The notes below the pieces were generated by a model. It made no database searches, was not told the origin of the DNA, and saw only the letters and a program-made list of their open reading frames with translations. A stretch of DNA of 64,000 nucleotides from Mimachlamys varia (taxonomy: Eukaryota > Mollusca > Bivalvia > Pectinida > Pectinidae), in NCBI GenBank assembly GCA_947623455.1, contig OX392530.1, forward strand, positions 126,501 to 190,500, given 5' to 3'. Position 1 is the first letter of the stretch. Each line of letters starts with the position of its first letter. Position numbers and translations under genes: made by a program. Of this stretch, positions 50,801-55,239 are shown in pieces.

Positions 50801-52194
50801 CCTCTGTGGAAAAAGAGACAAAAATTGAATTTGATTGTGAAATAGCAAGAAATGGTCAAAAAACTTTTTTTTTTTTGCATGTATTTCATGCCTATCATGT
50901 ACCTTTATGTGTTCAAATTATCCTTTTCTTTCTTGGAAAATGATTAAGTTGAAAAGGCAGTCAGCACATTTATAAAAGTAGTTTATCTACTAATTTCTTT
51001 AAAATAAAAAAAAAACAATGTTATACATATTATCTTAAGACTCTCCATCATTTTTTTAGAATTTAAAAAATAAAAATTCTTTCAGTTTCTGTGATGATTT
51101 AAGACTCTCAAAACCCATAGTTTGCCTACCTGGAACAGGGATTCCGTCTTTACAAATATCTCCAATTCTTTATCATTTTCCTTTACACTGTTCTTTGCTA
51201 CATCTGTAGATCTTCTGGGTTTGTCATTGTTTTCTGTTGGAAGTTTCTTTGTTGTATAATCACAAGACTGTGGTGCAGTGTCCGGACTTTCTACCAACTT
51301 CTCATCAACATCTTGACAATCTTTTTCGGCATTGGTACCGGTGATGTCTGTAATTCCATCGGACGACGAGTCTGAAATTTTGTTGGATGAGGGATCTGGT
51401 ACGGGAATGGGTAATGTCTGTGCTGATTGCAGAGCTACTGGAGTTTCTTGTGCTTGATGAAGTTCCGACTCAGAAACAGAATCTGAATCGTGCAGATCTT
51501 CATTTACAGAATTTTTTATCAGTGGGGTTTCCTTTTCGATTGTTTCTGTTGCAGGTGGGAAAGTCCAGGCTGGTGAGGTGGAGTCCTGTGTTGCTTGGCT
51601 ACTGTTCCAAGTGTCACAGTCACGGACCTGTACTGGATCAACTTGTGGTGGTGATGTGCTGGTTGGGGATGACGGAGGTGTGAAGTCCCATGGTGGTGGT
51701 GTTTGCAACGCAGTATCCTCATCATCATCGATTGAGGGATCGGGGATCATGTTGGGCGAGGGATCAGATATCCCAGAAGTCGATGTGTCTAATGTTTCAA
51801 GTTCTGGGAATGTCGGTACACGAGTAGCTGATGAGTCAGAAGGAGTAGTTGAAACGTCTGATACTTTTTGGGGTGAGGGTTGTGATGCCGGTGAAATAGG
51901 CTTACCCTTTTCGTCCTGTTCTTCCGGTTTGACAGGTGCCACTGTCAGAGCCAAACTTTCATTGTCAACATCGCTGCCTGAAAGTGTAACATCTTGTACA
52001 TCGCCTATTTTATCCTTTGAATCAATGACCGGAACTTCGGATGACCTACCGTTGTCGCTTTCTGACGTTTCCCGTATATTCTCTTGTTTCGCTGCCGCTG
52101 GTTCTGCCTTCTTTGTTTCTTTATCTTTAACATTTACATTGCTTTCTTCTTCGACAGGAACGCAAACAACGAAGAGAAACGACGACGCTGTCAT
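2352..52194 (-). CDS. DUF389-family multi-pass membrane protein, 17 exons, complete, 1000 aa
   Basis: Spliced coding sequence of 3003 nt: 51130-52194, 50726-50803, 49218-49309, 46587-46670, 46319-46388, 45296-45363, 45085-45160, 42677-42782, 32205-32298, 27004-27148, 25324-25464, 19642-19824, 16985-17053, 14388-14474, 12546-12599, 11277-11342, 2352-2876. All junctions are GT-AG and all phases match, which is strong internal support. Residues 1-355 begin [10 protein letters not shown] and are otherwise acidic, Ser/Thr/Pro-rich and probably disordered. Residues 356-440 look like a ferredoxin-like segment ([12 protein letters not shown]). The DUF389 core runs from about 465 to 640, with the family signatures [20 protein letters not shown] and [19 protein letters not shown] last helix is at 707-733. 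The loop at 639-705 has four N-glycosylation sequons, and the tail is charged. The family has no established function; a membrane transport or regulatory role would be inference. Five to six membrane spans are likely. The exon model is well supported; the transcript start and end are not. Confidence 0.9.
3145..4024. mobile_element. pearl/Helentron-like non-autonomous element
   Basis: Starts with AAAAGGCCCAGAGGGCCTG and TCACTCACCTGG, and ends with the hairpin GGTCCTTTGGACC, then AGGTGAGCTAA. Internal near-repeats carry CTCAGGCCCCTGGGGGGTCA. A hairpin followed by CTAA resembles Helitron-type 3' ends (CTRR); the class is inference. Lies in intron 16. Confidence 0.65.
4725..6673. repeat. 1.95 kb hexanucleotide array (AGAACY)n in intron 16
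   Basis: About 325 hexamers, almost all AGAACC or AGAACT, with rare AGGACT/AGGACC, one AGAGCC and a few AGAACA. On the gene strand this is TTCTGG/TTCTAG. Frames are open on both strands only because the unit has no stop in those registers; no coding signal is seen. Confidence 0.97.
7494..8236. mobile_element. pearl-like element inserted in an older repeat
   Basis: Starts CAAGAGGCCCAAGGGCCTTA and ends with TCTCAGGTAACC. The flanks TTTTGGTAA and TAATAAAGCAC rejoin to the host repeat seen uninterrupted at about 12897-12915, which suggests a 3-bp TAA duplication. Lies in intron 16. Confidence 0.6.
8288..8963. mobile_element. Mutator-like foldback MITE with 9-bp target duplication
   Basis: Arms of about 80 bp are near-perfect inverted repeats (CAACTTCGCAAGCCAAGGG at the left end, its complement at the right). 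Both flanks carry GTTGAGTTA (8279-8287 and 8964-8972). A 9-bp duplication with long inverted repeats is typical of Mutator-like elements. The interior on the minus strand (8604-8807) has a 67-codon open frame with [11 protein letters not shown] and [12 protein letters not shown], which looks like a captured zinc-finger-type N-terminus with one Cys lost. Confidence 0.85.
9511..10143. mobile_element. two head-to-head truncated pearl-like elements
   Basis: Starts of the form CAAGAGATCCCAGAGGGATC (9514) and CAAGAGGCCCTGAGGGCC (9637) follow each other, so the first is cut short. The second has internal near-repeats with AAAGAAGAAGAAGGATCTTA and ends near 10140. Confidence 0.5.
10144..10932. mobile_element. 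hAT-like non-autonomous element, copy A
   Basis: Ends CAGGATAAGAAAAA and TTTCAAACCCTG correspond to the cleaner ends of the inverted copy at 30475-31176. A sub-terminal hairpin is built of GGGACGAGTG and CACTCGTCCC. No coding frame. Confidence 0.65.
11277..11342 (-). CDS. DUF389 gene exon 16 (residues 805-826)
   Basis: Acceptor CATTTCATTAG, donor GAT/GTAAGT. Encodes [20 protein letters not shown] then GD, phase 0 on both sides. Confidence 0.85.
11460..12205. repeat. about 45 bp minisatellite with poly-C tracts, intron 15
   Basis: About 16 copies of a unit with GATGGTGGTAGGCTATATAT and ACTAGACCCACCAATATA. Two copies have expanded into C tracts (about 11888-11917 and 12039-12055). It shows no exon similarity, unlike the adjoining array. 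Confidence 0.93.
12212..12566 (-). repeat. exon 15 donor-junction minisatellite
   Basis: About 8 copies of a 41-48 bp unit. On the gene strand each has the last 19 nt of exon 15 (AGCTAGAAAGGATGACACAG region), the donor GTGAGT, then a TATATA stretch. The exon's own donor is the first copy; the rest extend into intron 15. Confidence 0.92.
12546..12599 (-). CDS. DUF389 gene exon 15 (residues 787-804)
   Basis: Acceptor CATGTTTTACAG, donor CAG/GTGAGT. Encodes [18 protein letters not shown], phase 0 on both sides. The last 19 nt and the donor are the core of the array that follows. Confidence 0.87.
12669..12820. repeat. foldback palindrome, arms about 70 bp
   Basis: AGAGTCTGTGAACTCCC and GATGGCTTCTTTGATC on the left are matched by GATCAAAGAAGCCATC and CTCACAGACTCT on the right. 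Short loop. No clear target duplication. Intron 14. Confidence 0.85.
12830..13660. repeat. about 125 bp tandem repeat, intron 14
   Basis: Six to seven diverged units containing GTGACCTTGACCTTTGACC, CCTGAAAAGCAATCC and GTTTGAGTTTGATTGGCC. The same unit occurs at 7260-7500, 8975-9060 and 48540-49080, so it is a dispersed family with tandem cores. Confidence 0.8.
13661..14387. other. intron 14 remainder, nothing recognised
   Basis: A/T-rich unique-looking sequence between the tandem core and exon 14. I see no gene or repeat structure. Confidence 0.4.
14388..14474 (-). CDS. DUF389 gene exon 14 (residues 758-786)
   Basis: Acceptor ATATTCTTAAAG, donor AGG/GTAAGT. Encodes [20 protein letters not shown] then ARDLLNEWR, phase 0 on both sides. 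Confidence 0.87.
14552..16171. mobile_element. pearl/Helentron-like element with 150 bp core array, intron 13
   Basis: Begins CAAGAGATCCCAGAGGGATC and GCGCCCACCATC; ends with hairpin GCCCACCATCTGATGATGGT then GGGCTAA. The core (about 14750-16050) holds about nine units near 150 bp with CCAAGATGGCTGCCTGTCGG and GAGAAAGATCCATTCAGTAC. A GACGGACGG microsatellite precedes the end. Confidence 0.8.
16388..16952. mobile_element. degenerate pearl-like element
   Basis: Starts GAGGGCCTTAAATTAGCTCA and ends with GTTCACTCAGCTAA. Interior carries CCCTGGGGCCCGCCCCTC. Decayed and lacking a core array. Confidence 0.45.
16985..17053 (-). CDS. DUF389 gene exon 13 (residues 735-757)
   Basis: Acceptor GTTGTTTACAG, donor AAG/GTAGGT. 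Encodes [20 protein letters not shown] then DIK, phase 0 on both sides. This is the charged start of the C-terminal tail. Confidence 0.87.
17669..19700 (-). repeat. exon 12 donor-junction minisatellite, 61 bp unit
   Basis: About 33 copies. On the gene strand each unit is the last 54 nt of exon 12 (coding [18 protein letters not shown]) followed by GTAGGTC, so the window copied is -54 to +7 around the donor. Nearly every copy keeps AAG/GTAGGT. Variation is mainly single transitions and one ATG/ATC-type triplet indel. Confidence 0.96.
19642..19824 (-). CDS. DUF389 gene exon 12 (residues 674-734, last membrane helix)
   Basis: Acceptor TTTTTTCGACAG, donor AAG/GTAGGT. Encodes a loop with sequon NRT and two Cys, then [20 protein letters not shown] and [12 protein letters not shown], the final helix. 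The last 54 nt plus 7 intronic nt are repeated about 33 times into the intron. Confidence 0.92.
19935..20690. repeat. dispersed repeat related to 46750-47165
   Basis: Several units share CACTATAAAAAGTGGACTTT-like words, CATGTTTTTGCCCCAAAA and TTTCCTCCAAATT. The same family is found near the mariner in intron 3. A 0.3 kb element with TCTCCCTCATT motifs is embedded here. Confidence 0.6.
20107..20410. mobile_element. small inverted-repeat element with CTCCCTCATT motifs
   Basis: Ends TGTCAAACCTCCCTCATTAG and CAGAGGTTGACA are inverted matches. The interior repeats CTCCCTCATT. It interrupts the dispersed repeat around it. Class not assigned. Confidence 0.5.
20823..22503. repeat. 76 bp satellite-like array, intron 11
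   Basis: About 22 highly homogeneous copies of a unit containing GTGTGTAGACATATATAATA and GGCTAGTGCCCTTTAGCTAG. Differences are mostly single T/C or A/T changes, which suggests recent expansion. No exon or splice-site similarity. Confidence 0.96.
23067..23234. repeat. foldback palindrome, arms about 55 bp
   Basis: AAGCATTAAACTGT, CAGATGTAGCATACAGTC and ATGAATACAATT on the left are matched by AATTGTATTCAT, GACTGTATGCTACATCTG and ACAGTTCAATGCTT on the right. Loop of about 45 bp. Intron 11, just before the 31 bp array. Confidence 0.85.
23236..25345 (-). repeat. exon 11 donor-junction minisatellite, 31 bp unit
   Basis: About 68 copies. On the gene strand each unit is the last 18 nt of exon 11 (ACCAACAATACTGCGACA) followed by GTGAGTACACATT. 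Almost all copies keep the donor GTGAGT. Copies differ mainly at two CpG-type positions (GCG/GTG and ACG/ATG) that change together in blocks. Confidence 0.97.
25324..25464 (-). CDS. DUF389 gene exon 11 (residues 627-673)
   Basis: Acceptor TATCATGACAG, donor ACA/GTGAGT. Encodes [20 protein letters not shown], then a Gln/Asn/Thr-rich loop with sequons NVS, NVT and NNT. The loop has an internal near-repeat ([14 protein letters not shown]). The last 18 nt and the donor are the unit of the 31 bp array that follows. Confidence 0.9.
26000..26880. repeat. degenerate pearl-type internal repeats, intron 10
   Basis: Repeated blocks with GGGGGAATGGATGGCCCAGG, TTTGATGATGATC-like words and GTTGAGGCAGGAATCC. 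Clear ends were not found. No coding content. Confidence 0.45.
27004..27148 (-). CDS. DUF389 gene exon 10 (residues 578-626)
   Basis: Acceptor TTTACTACAG, donor GCT/GTAAGT. Encodes two Gly-rich helices, [20 protein letters not shown] then [20 protein letters not shown]. The last 20 residues are the most recognisable DUF389 signature in the window. Confidence 0.95.
27232..28122. mobile_element. two adjacent pearl-like elements, intron 9
   Basis: Starts CAAGAGGCCCAATGAGCC (27234) and CAAGAGGCCTAAATAGGCC (27664) with AGCTCACCTG and GCTGACCTGC. Internal motifs are CAAGGTCATTCATTTGAACA and AACTTGGTAGCC. Both lack complete ends. Confidence 0.5.
28123..32155. mobile_element. nested complex of pearl-like elements, intron 9
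   Basis: An outer element starts CAAGAGGCCAATGGGTCTTA and ends at the palindromic TCTGAGACGAAGTCTCAAAT then AACCTAA. Inside is a second element (28898-30077, starts CAAGAGACCCAATGGGCC, ends GGGTGAGCTAA) with about 145 bp core units, and the hAT-like copy B. Internal units of about 300 bp carry TGGGCCAGAGTCAAAATTC. Confidence 0.55.
30475..31176. mobile_element. hAT-like non-autonomous element, copy B (inverted relative to copy A)
   Basis: Ends CAGGGTGCGAAAAA and TTTTTCTCACCCTG are inverted repeats, flanked on both sides by TAAACT (30469-30474 and 31177-31182). Removing it restores a host repeat present elsewhere. It is the reverse complement of 10144-10932. hAT elements usually make 8-bp duplications, so the class is tentative. 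Confidence 0.7.
32205..32298 (-). CDS. DUF389 gene exon 9 (residues 547-578)
   Basis: Acceptor TTTTCTGTAG, donor CCAG/GTATGT. Encodes [20 protein letters not shown] then [11 protein letters not shown] and a split Arg: the end of a helix followed by a Cys/Trp-containing loop. Two donor-like GTATGT words lie inside the exon. The acceptor and about 30 nt of the exon start are tandemly copied upstream. Confidence 0.88.
32494..36256. mobile_element. 3.8 kb pearl-like element splitting the acceptor array
   Basis: Starts CAAGAGGCCCAAGGGCCTTA and CGGTCATCTGAC, ends with the hairpin GACCCTTCGGGTC then AGATGACCTAA. Contains a 146 bp core array (33240-35345) and four 145 bp units of another core type (35590-36140). 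The flanks join to a normal acceptor-array copy with an A-rich duplication. Confidence 0.8.
33240..35345. repeat. 146 bp core array with a 326 bp higher-order repeat
   Basis: About a dozen units with CAAGATGGCGGCTCTGGCGG, CCATCTTGGATTTCGGACC and CACTTGGTCAGGACCATCTC. From 34192 to 35170 three nearly identical 326 bp compound units follow each other, which points to recent amplification. Short open frames here are repeat artefacts. Confidence 0.9.
36323..40014. mobile_element. 3.7 kb pearl-like element, second in the acceptor array
   Basis: Same ends and orientation as the element at 32494-36256. Only one 61 bp acceptor copy separates the two. The interior starts with CAAGATAGTGGCC-type units and continues as the 145 bp array. 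A GACGCACGGCGCAC microsatellite precedes the terminal hairpin. Confidence 0.8.
36705..39895. repeat. 145 bp core array, about 22 units, with a 727 bp higher-order repeat
   Basis: Each unit contains TGTGACCTTGAATGAAGG, TCAAGGTCATTTGTTTGAAC, CCAGCATGCCACAGGCCC and GGCCTTTTGGTTATTCAGAA. Blocks 727 bp apart (five units) are more alike than neighbours over 38330-39830. Confidence 0.95.
40396..41650. other. intron 8 section with decayed pearl-type internal sequence
   Basis: Contains repeated words such as CCCTCAGGGGTCTAATTAA and GGCCACGCCCCTTC and the small 36 bp array. No coding sequence seen. Confidence 0.45.
40835..41145. repeat. 36 bp minisatellite, intron 8
   Basis: About 8.5 copies of a unit with GGACTGATCGTGGCACCCTG and CCTACAGTCCCCAGG. 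The unit is a multiple of three, so a frame is open across it; not a gene. Confidence 0.93.
41652..42676 (-). repeat. exon 8 donor-junction minisatellite, 23-24 bp unit
   Basis: About 44 copies. On the gene strand the unit is GTATGTACACTTGGAACACA followed by TTG or TGG. The 24 bp form reads CATGG/GTATGT, as at the true exon end GCATGG/GTATGT. Nearly all copies keep the donor word. The array starts exactly at the exon 8 donor. Confidence 0.95.
42677..42782 (-). CDS. DUF389 gene exon 8 (residues 512-547)
   Basis: Acceptor TTGTTGTGTCAG, donor GGCATGG/GTATGT. Encodes [20 protein letters not shown] then [15 protein letters not shown] plus a split Gly. This continues SPIMGPILAG of the family motif. 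The exon runs straight into the 23-24 bp donor-containing array. Reading through the donor reaches a stop after about 14 more residues. Confidence 0.92.
42795..43795. mobile_element. pearl-like element abutting the exon 8 acceptor
   Basis: Starts CAAGGGTCCAATGGGCCTGA about a dozen bases from the exon 8 acceptor. Interior has diverged 145 bp-type units with CATTTGAACAAACTTGGTAG and TGACCTTGAAAG. The right end is diffuse and runs into the exon 7 array. Confidence 0.55.
43786..45010 (-). repeat. exon 7 junction minisatellite with lost donors, 36 bp unit
   Basis: About 34 copies. On the gene strand the unit has TGTTGGTGTCTCTTATCATG, close to the exon 7 end TGTTGGTGTCTCCCATCATG, followed by TCAGGT, TTGGGA, TTGGGT or TCTGGT where the exon has GTAGGT. 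None of the copies read keeps the GT donor. Open frames across it reflect the 36 bp period. Confidence 0.88.
45085..45160 (-). CDS. DUF389 gene exon 7 (residues 486-511)
   Basis: Acceptor TTGTATTGTAG, donor ATG/GTAGGT. Encodes [20 protein letters not shown] then LVSPIM, a hallmark DUF389 segment. A second strong donor, ATG/GTAAGT, lies 48 nt downstream in phase 0 with no stop between. The array beyond it is built from this exon's end with destroyed donors. Confidence 0.92.
45296..45363 (-). CDS. DUF389 gene exon 6 (residues 464-486, first membrane helix)
   Basis: Acceptor TTGTTGTTGTAG, donor AAG/GTTTGT. Encodes [20 protein letters not shown] then LA and a split Ser; the hydrophobic part starts transmembrane helix 1. 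A pearl-like element begins within about 8 bases of the acceptor, so its terminus makes up most of the polypyrimidine tract. Confidence 0.88.
45371..46102. mobile_element. pearl-like element abutting the exon 6 acceptor, intron 5
   Basis: Starts CAAGAGGCCCAGAGGGCCTG about 8 bases from the exon 6 acceptor; ends with CACTTACTCGTTGGTCAGGT then GAGTTAA. Internal near-repeats with TTATACAAAATTGATTTTCC. Confidence 0.65.
46319..46388 (-). CDS. DUF389 gene exon 5 (residues 440-463)
   Basis: Acceptor GTGTTGCAG; donor GAG/GTTGGT is weaker than consensus but is set by phase and by family reading. Encodes [20 protein letters not shown] then VTE, an amphipathic stretch just before the first membrane helix. 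Confidence 0.82.
46587..46670 (-). CDS. DUF389 gene exon 4 (residues 412-440)
   Basis: Acceptor CTCTTTCAG, donor TTTGC/GTACGT. Encodes [15 protein letters not shown], then an acidic run of E and D, then RVTFA. The split codons on both sides resolve to Ser and Ala. Confidence 0.85.
46750..47165. repeat. dispersed repeat related to 19935-20690, host of the mariner
   Basis: Shares CATGTTTTTGCCCCAAAA and TTTCCTCCAAATTACAGTAA with the copy in intron 11. The mariner is inserted at its edge. Confidence 0.6.
47169..48512 (-). mobile_element. mariner element, 1344 bp, with TA target duplication
   Basis: Terminal inverted repeats CGAGGGGTGTTCCAAAAATA and its near-complement TATTTATGGAACACCCCTCG, flanked by TA at 47167-47168 and 48513-48514. 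Length and ends are typical of mariner. It lies in intron 3 in the same orientation as the host gene. Confidence 0.95.
47231..48322 (-). pseudogene. mariner transposase, broken
   Basis: DDE/D transposase of the Tc1/mariner superfamily. From ATG at 48322 it reads [16 protein letters not shown], then a helix-turn-helix region, [17 protein letters not shown] (first Asp), HDNAPVH (second Asp) and [12 protein letters not shown] (third Asp). Exactly 34 residues lie between the second and third Asp, the DD34D spacing of mariner. There is a stop after SHRSVCR, another just before SLVTGDETW, and a frameshift in the T-run near 47690-47700. All three catalytic Asp survive, so inactivation looks fairly recent. 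Confidence 0.92.
48540..49217. repeat. copies of the 125 bp CAAGCACTTTTGG family, intron 3
   Basis: Units with GTGACCTTGAT, CCTGAAAAGCTACCCC and AGTTTGAGTTTGATAGG relate to the tandem core at 12830-13660. Confidence 0.55.
49218..49309 (-). CDS. DUF389 gene exon 3 (residues 382-412)
   Basis: Acceptor is a T-run followed by AAG; donor is AAG/GTAAGA. Encodes [20 protein letters not shown] then [10 protein letters not shown] plus a split codon. This is the best-conserved-looking part of the N-terminal folded segment. Confidence 0.88.
49310..50725. other. intron 2, no repeat or gene recognised
   Basis: A/T-rich sequence of 1.4 kb that looks mostly unique. Nothing supported inside it. Confidence 0.5.
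50726..50803 (-). CDS. DUF389 gene exon 2 (residues 356-381)
   Basis: Acceptor TTTTTCCACAG, donor CAG/GTCTGT (weak at +3). Encodes 26 residues, [20 protein letters not shown] then NGKSFQ, which read as a helix and strand of the ferredoxin-like segment. Phase 0 on both sides. Confidence 0.85.
51130..52194 (-). CDS. DUF389 gene exon 1 (residues 1-355)
   Basis: Starts at ATG 52194 in context AACAAAGATGA and ends CTGTTCCAG before donor GTAGGC. After a hydrophobic strand-like start ([12 protein letters not shown]), about 330 residues are rich in S, T, P, D and E with repeated SSDG, PDPS and SPT-like runs, typical of a disordered cytoplasmic region. No earlier in-frame ATG is evident. Phase 0 into exon 2. 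Confidence 0.85.
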
Positions 52195-52394
52195 CTTTGT
52201 TTGGTCATGCGAACGTTTAGAAGTAACTGTACAGATATGCTATGGAACTATCGATGAGGAAGTTTTCGTCTGCGATAACACTGATGAGACAACCGTCATC
52301 GCTGTTTCCTTATCGCAGTTGTCCTACATTAGAGGCGTTAATCGTTTGTGTTTACCAGCACAGGTGCATTCGATTCCGATCCGCCGACAACGCC

Positions 52395-52440
52395 TGAAAG
52401 TCATATAGTCACGCGAGTGATATATATATAGGCCTAATGT
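52395..52440 (-). promoter_or_regulatory. candidate TATA-type core promoter of the DUF389 gene
   Basis: On the minus strand a TATATATATA run (52421-52430) lies about 230 nt upstream of the ATG. An unbroken leader with no clear splice sites follows it. AT-rich runs are common here, so this rests on position only. Confidence 0.3.
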
Positions 52441-53130
52441 GGGTTTATTCTCTTGTGTAAATATCAAATATTTTCTAACAAGTGATGTGCTACACAATTT
52501 GTTTAGAACCACGAAGCATGGAATATTGAATATTTTTATATTAAATAACATTTTATTTCATAGTTACACTTACATGCATGTAATACAATATATAGAAGAT
52601 ATACGCACTCGTGAAAATAAATAAAAACAAAATCTGCCATACGAGTGAAATATATTTCATATTAACGACAAACCATTGAATTTTTTTCTTTTTATGACAT
52701 TTCCAATGAGACTTTAAAATGCTTTTAGGGCCTTGTGTTTTTTTTTTCTTAACCTGTCTACTGGAAAGTAGCTATATGGGAACAAATCTTTTTAACAGGA
52801 AAGTAGTTCAGGTAAAACCTTATATTTACTGTAACAGTTACACTGCAAAATCGTATATCAGAACTGGAAATATAAGTTTTATCAGTTTGATGATTTTCTA
52901 TATTTCACTGGCAAAAATGCAATAATCAATACTTTTGCACTAACTTTGATTCTATAAAACTCGACCACGTGTATGTCCTTCCTTACATTGTGTTTGTTGA
53001 ATTATCTTAATTTAGCGTATGACATCTATAGTTTTAAAATAGTTGAGTAAATAGATGAACTATTTTATGCATATACTGTTCAGTTGGATAAACTTACCTT
53101 TGAGCAATGGCCGTAAAGCACACTACTTAT
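52441..53130. other. upstream flank of the DUF389 gene
   Basis: A/T-rich, no gene seen. It is free of the pearl-type elements that fill the rest of the intergenic space. Confidence 0.4.
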
Positions 53131-53135
53131 AAATG

Positions 53136-53196
53136 CCATCGTCGGAAACCCACGATACACTTAAAAGTGTACATGTACTGTGGGTATCCGAAGATG
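53136..53196. repeat. short palindrome sharing ends with 56479-56570
   Basis: CCATCGTCGGAAACCCAC on the left and GTGGGTATCCGAAGATG on the right, with a short loop. The ends match the larger palindrome at 56479. No clear target duplication. Confidence 0.65.
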
Positions 53197-53243
53197 TATA
53201 TATTTTGAAAGGTTTGAATAAACAGTCTGAAGAGCTCCCGTTG

Positions 53244-53331
53244 ACAATCTGATTAAAATACAAATCCTCACTATTACTACCGTGTGTACATACGATAGTA
53301 ATACTGAGGATCTGTATTTTAACCAGATTGT
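53244..53331. mobile_element. 88 bp palindromic insertion
   Basis: Arms ACAATCTGATTAAAATAC and CAGTATTACTATCG-type complement meet around CCGTGTGTACATACG. Flanks CCCGTTG (53237-53243) and CCCATTG (53332-53338) match at 6 of 7 bases, consistent with a 7-bp target duplication. Confidence 0.65.
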
Positions 53332-53522
53332 CCCATTGATGGAGTGAAAGTACTAAAAGAATGTGTCCGTTTCATTTTTGACGTTACATATATATAATAA
53401 TATATATAGGACGTGCGTGTATATATATATGTATTTGTGCTTTAAACACATAAAATTATATTAATAATGACTTACTAATTTCAAACTGTATATAAAGTTT
53501 GAACAATGCGACAGTCACAAAC

Positions 53523-53786
53523 AGGGCCCGTATTCATAAACCCGTTCTCATGCTCAAGCATGGATGTCGTGCTCAAGGCTTATTACTTGTTCTGGCTATA
53601 GATTATTCTTAAAATCTAATTTTGTCAAAGTTTTGGGAAAATGTTGAAGAGACATGAAGCCAAAAGCTGTTTTCAACATTTACATAGACTTTTTGACTCT
53701 TCGACATGATTAAAGAGAGTTTCAAGAAAGCTGGCTTGAGCACAGAATCCACGTTTGAGCATGAGAACGGTTGCATGGATGCAGGC
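53523..53786. mobile_element. foldback MITE with GGGCCCGTATTCATAAAC end
   Basis: Left end GGGCCCGTATTCATAAAC and CCGTTCTCATGCTCAA are matched by TTGAGCATGAGAACGG and GCATGGATGCAGGCCCC on the right. About 264 bp, no coding frame. Confidence 0.65.
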
Positions 53787-53796
53787 CCCGGTCTCA

Positions 53797-54225
53797 CTTG
53801 TTGGCATTGATAGAAGTAAAAGATTTTGTACTCTATGTAATCTTAATGATATAGAAGACGAGTTTCATTTTGTATTAGTTTGCACTAGGTATTCTGATTT
53901 AAGACAGAAGTATTTAAAATATTATAATAGAAATAATCCAAGTGTATAAGCTTACACAATTACTTAATAAAAACAATGTTAAAGACTTGTGTAATCTTGG
54001 GAAATATCTGTTAGCGGCAAATAAGTGCCGATCACAAGCATGAGATATATATAAATATATATTTTGCAATAATAATATTGATTAATGTTACTATTATATT
54101 ATTGCATCGTTCATTCTCCTGTGGCCAATTCAACATTTTGTATATATGTAAATATCCTGTATATATCATATGTTTACACTGATAAGTCGTAAGACTTAAA
54201 GTAATAAAAGAACTTGAACTAGAAC
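53797..54225 (+). pseudogene. 5'-truncated LINE 3' end (plus strand)
   Basis: Reads FCTLCNLNDIEDEFHFVLVC then TRYSDLRQKYLKYYNRNNPS, the CxxC...H...C ending found after the reverse transcriptase of many invertebrate non-LTR retrotransposons. A stop or frameshift at about 53945 is followed in another frame by LTQLLNKNNVKDLCNLGKYL. The 3' tail ends AATAAAAGAACTTGAACTAG. Confidence 0.75.
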
Positions 54226-55239
54226 ACTTAAAAGTGTCTGCAAGCGTCAACAAACGACTTTATCAATATCACCGTGTTCAAGCCAACATTAGGGGGCCAA
54301 TACTGATGGGGGCAATTAATATAGTAAAATTCCGGTTGTGCAGGTGAAACATCAAGACACACACTTTTAACACCAATAGTTGCTTTGTGCCTAAATGTTA
54401 CAGGGGTTTTTTCAAACAATTTCAACACAGTCTTGCAACATGCTGGGTGTTTGGTAAATGTGTGCTCAAAAAACACATTTTCTCTTTTTAAATACGCAGT
54501 TTTATATACATAGCTAGTTGCAGTATTGCTTCAATGTGTCTGTTATTTGGACATGCACATGAAACACACGCATATATACACATTGTTATTTTAGGATTAG
54601 AGATAGAAATAAATTGCGAACACGATGTTTTCTTAGGGGGGGGGGGGGGGGGGCAATTCATGGGTTAATTTGTTGTGCATCGTATACGGAGGTTGGAGTT
54701 AATTGCATTTTCTTCGATTCAAGAGAATTTCTAGACCAGTTTCAAAATGTAAATATTCAATTCGGGCATATGACGGAAGTCCGGTTATAATACCAGCAAA
54801 TTCCATTTGGTCTTTCTCTTACATTTCAGTTGCATAAGCTGTGCAACCATCATACAATTCACAAGCATATTATAAAACTGGTAAACAAATGATGTATACA
54901 TCTTTAAAAGAGTATCACGATTCAATAAGTATTGTAGTCTGTGCAAACCTTTGACTTTTTTTCGTAATTGAAGTATATATTGTACAAATATGACCCCTCT
55001 CCAATTTCGCCATCAATTTAAATATTATACCTAAGTGCTTATAATGATCAGTAAAACTTAAATTTCGCCCTTAAATTCTCATTCTAAAACTATCAATTTC
55101 AACCGAGTTTGTAACAAAAATTATCTCATTATTTTATAGATTGAACATTACTAACCAAGTTTGGAATCATACCATCAGCAATGTACATCATTTATGAAAA
55201 TTAGAAACAACTGGATGTGTCAGTGGGACACAAATGCCC
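54226..55239. other. intergenic sequence, no gene recognised
   Basis: Contains a run of about 18 G near 54636-54653. A/T-rich elsewhere. Part of it may be the 3' section of the LINE remnant that follows, but I cannot show it. Confidence 0.35.

Noticed and set aside
51578..52408. Plus-strand frame of 276 codons opposite exon 1
   Set aside because: It is antisense to a coding exon whose splice sites and phases fit the gene. The composition mirrors the real exon.
54228..54476. 82-codon minus-strand frame with several Cys
   Set aside because: No domain recognised and no splice or promoter context; compatible with chance.
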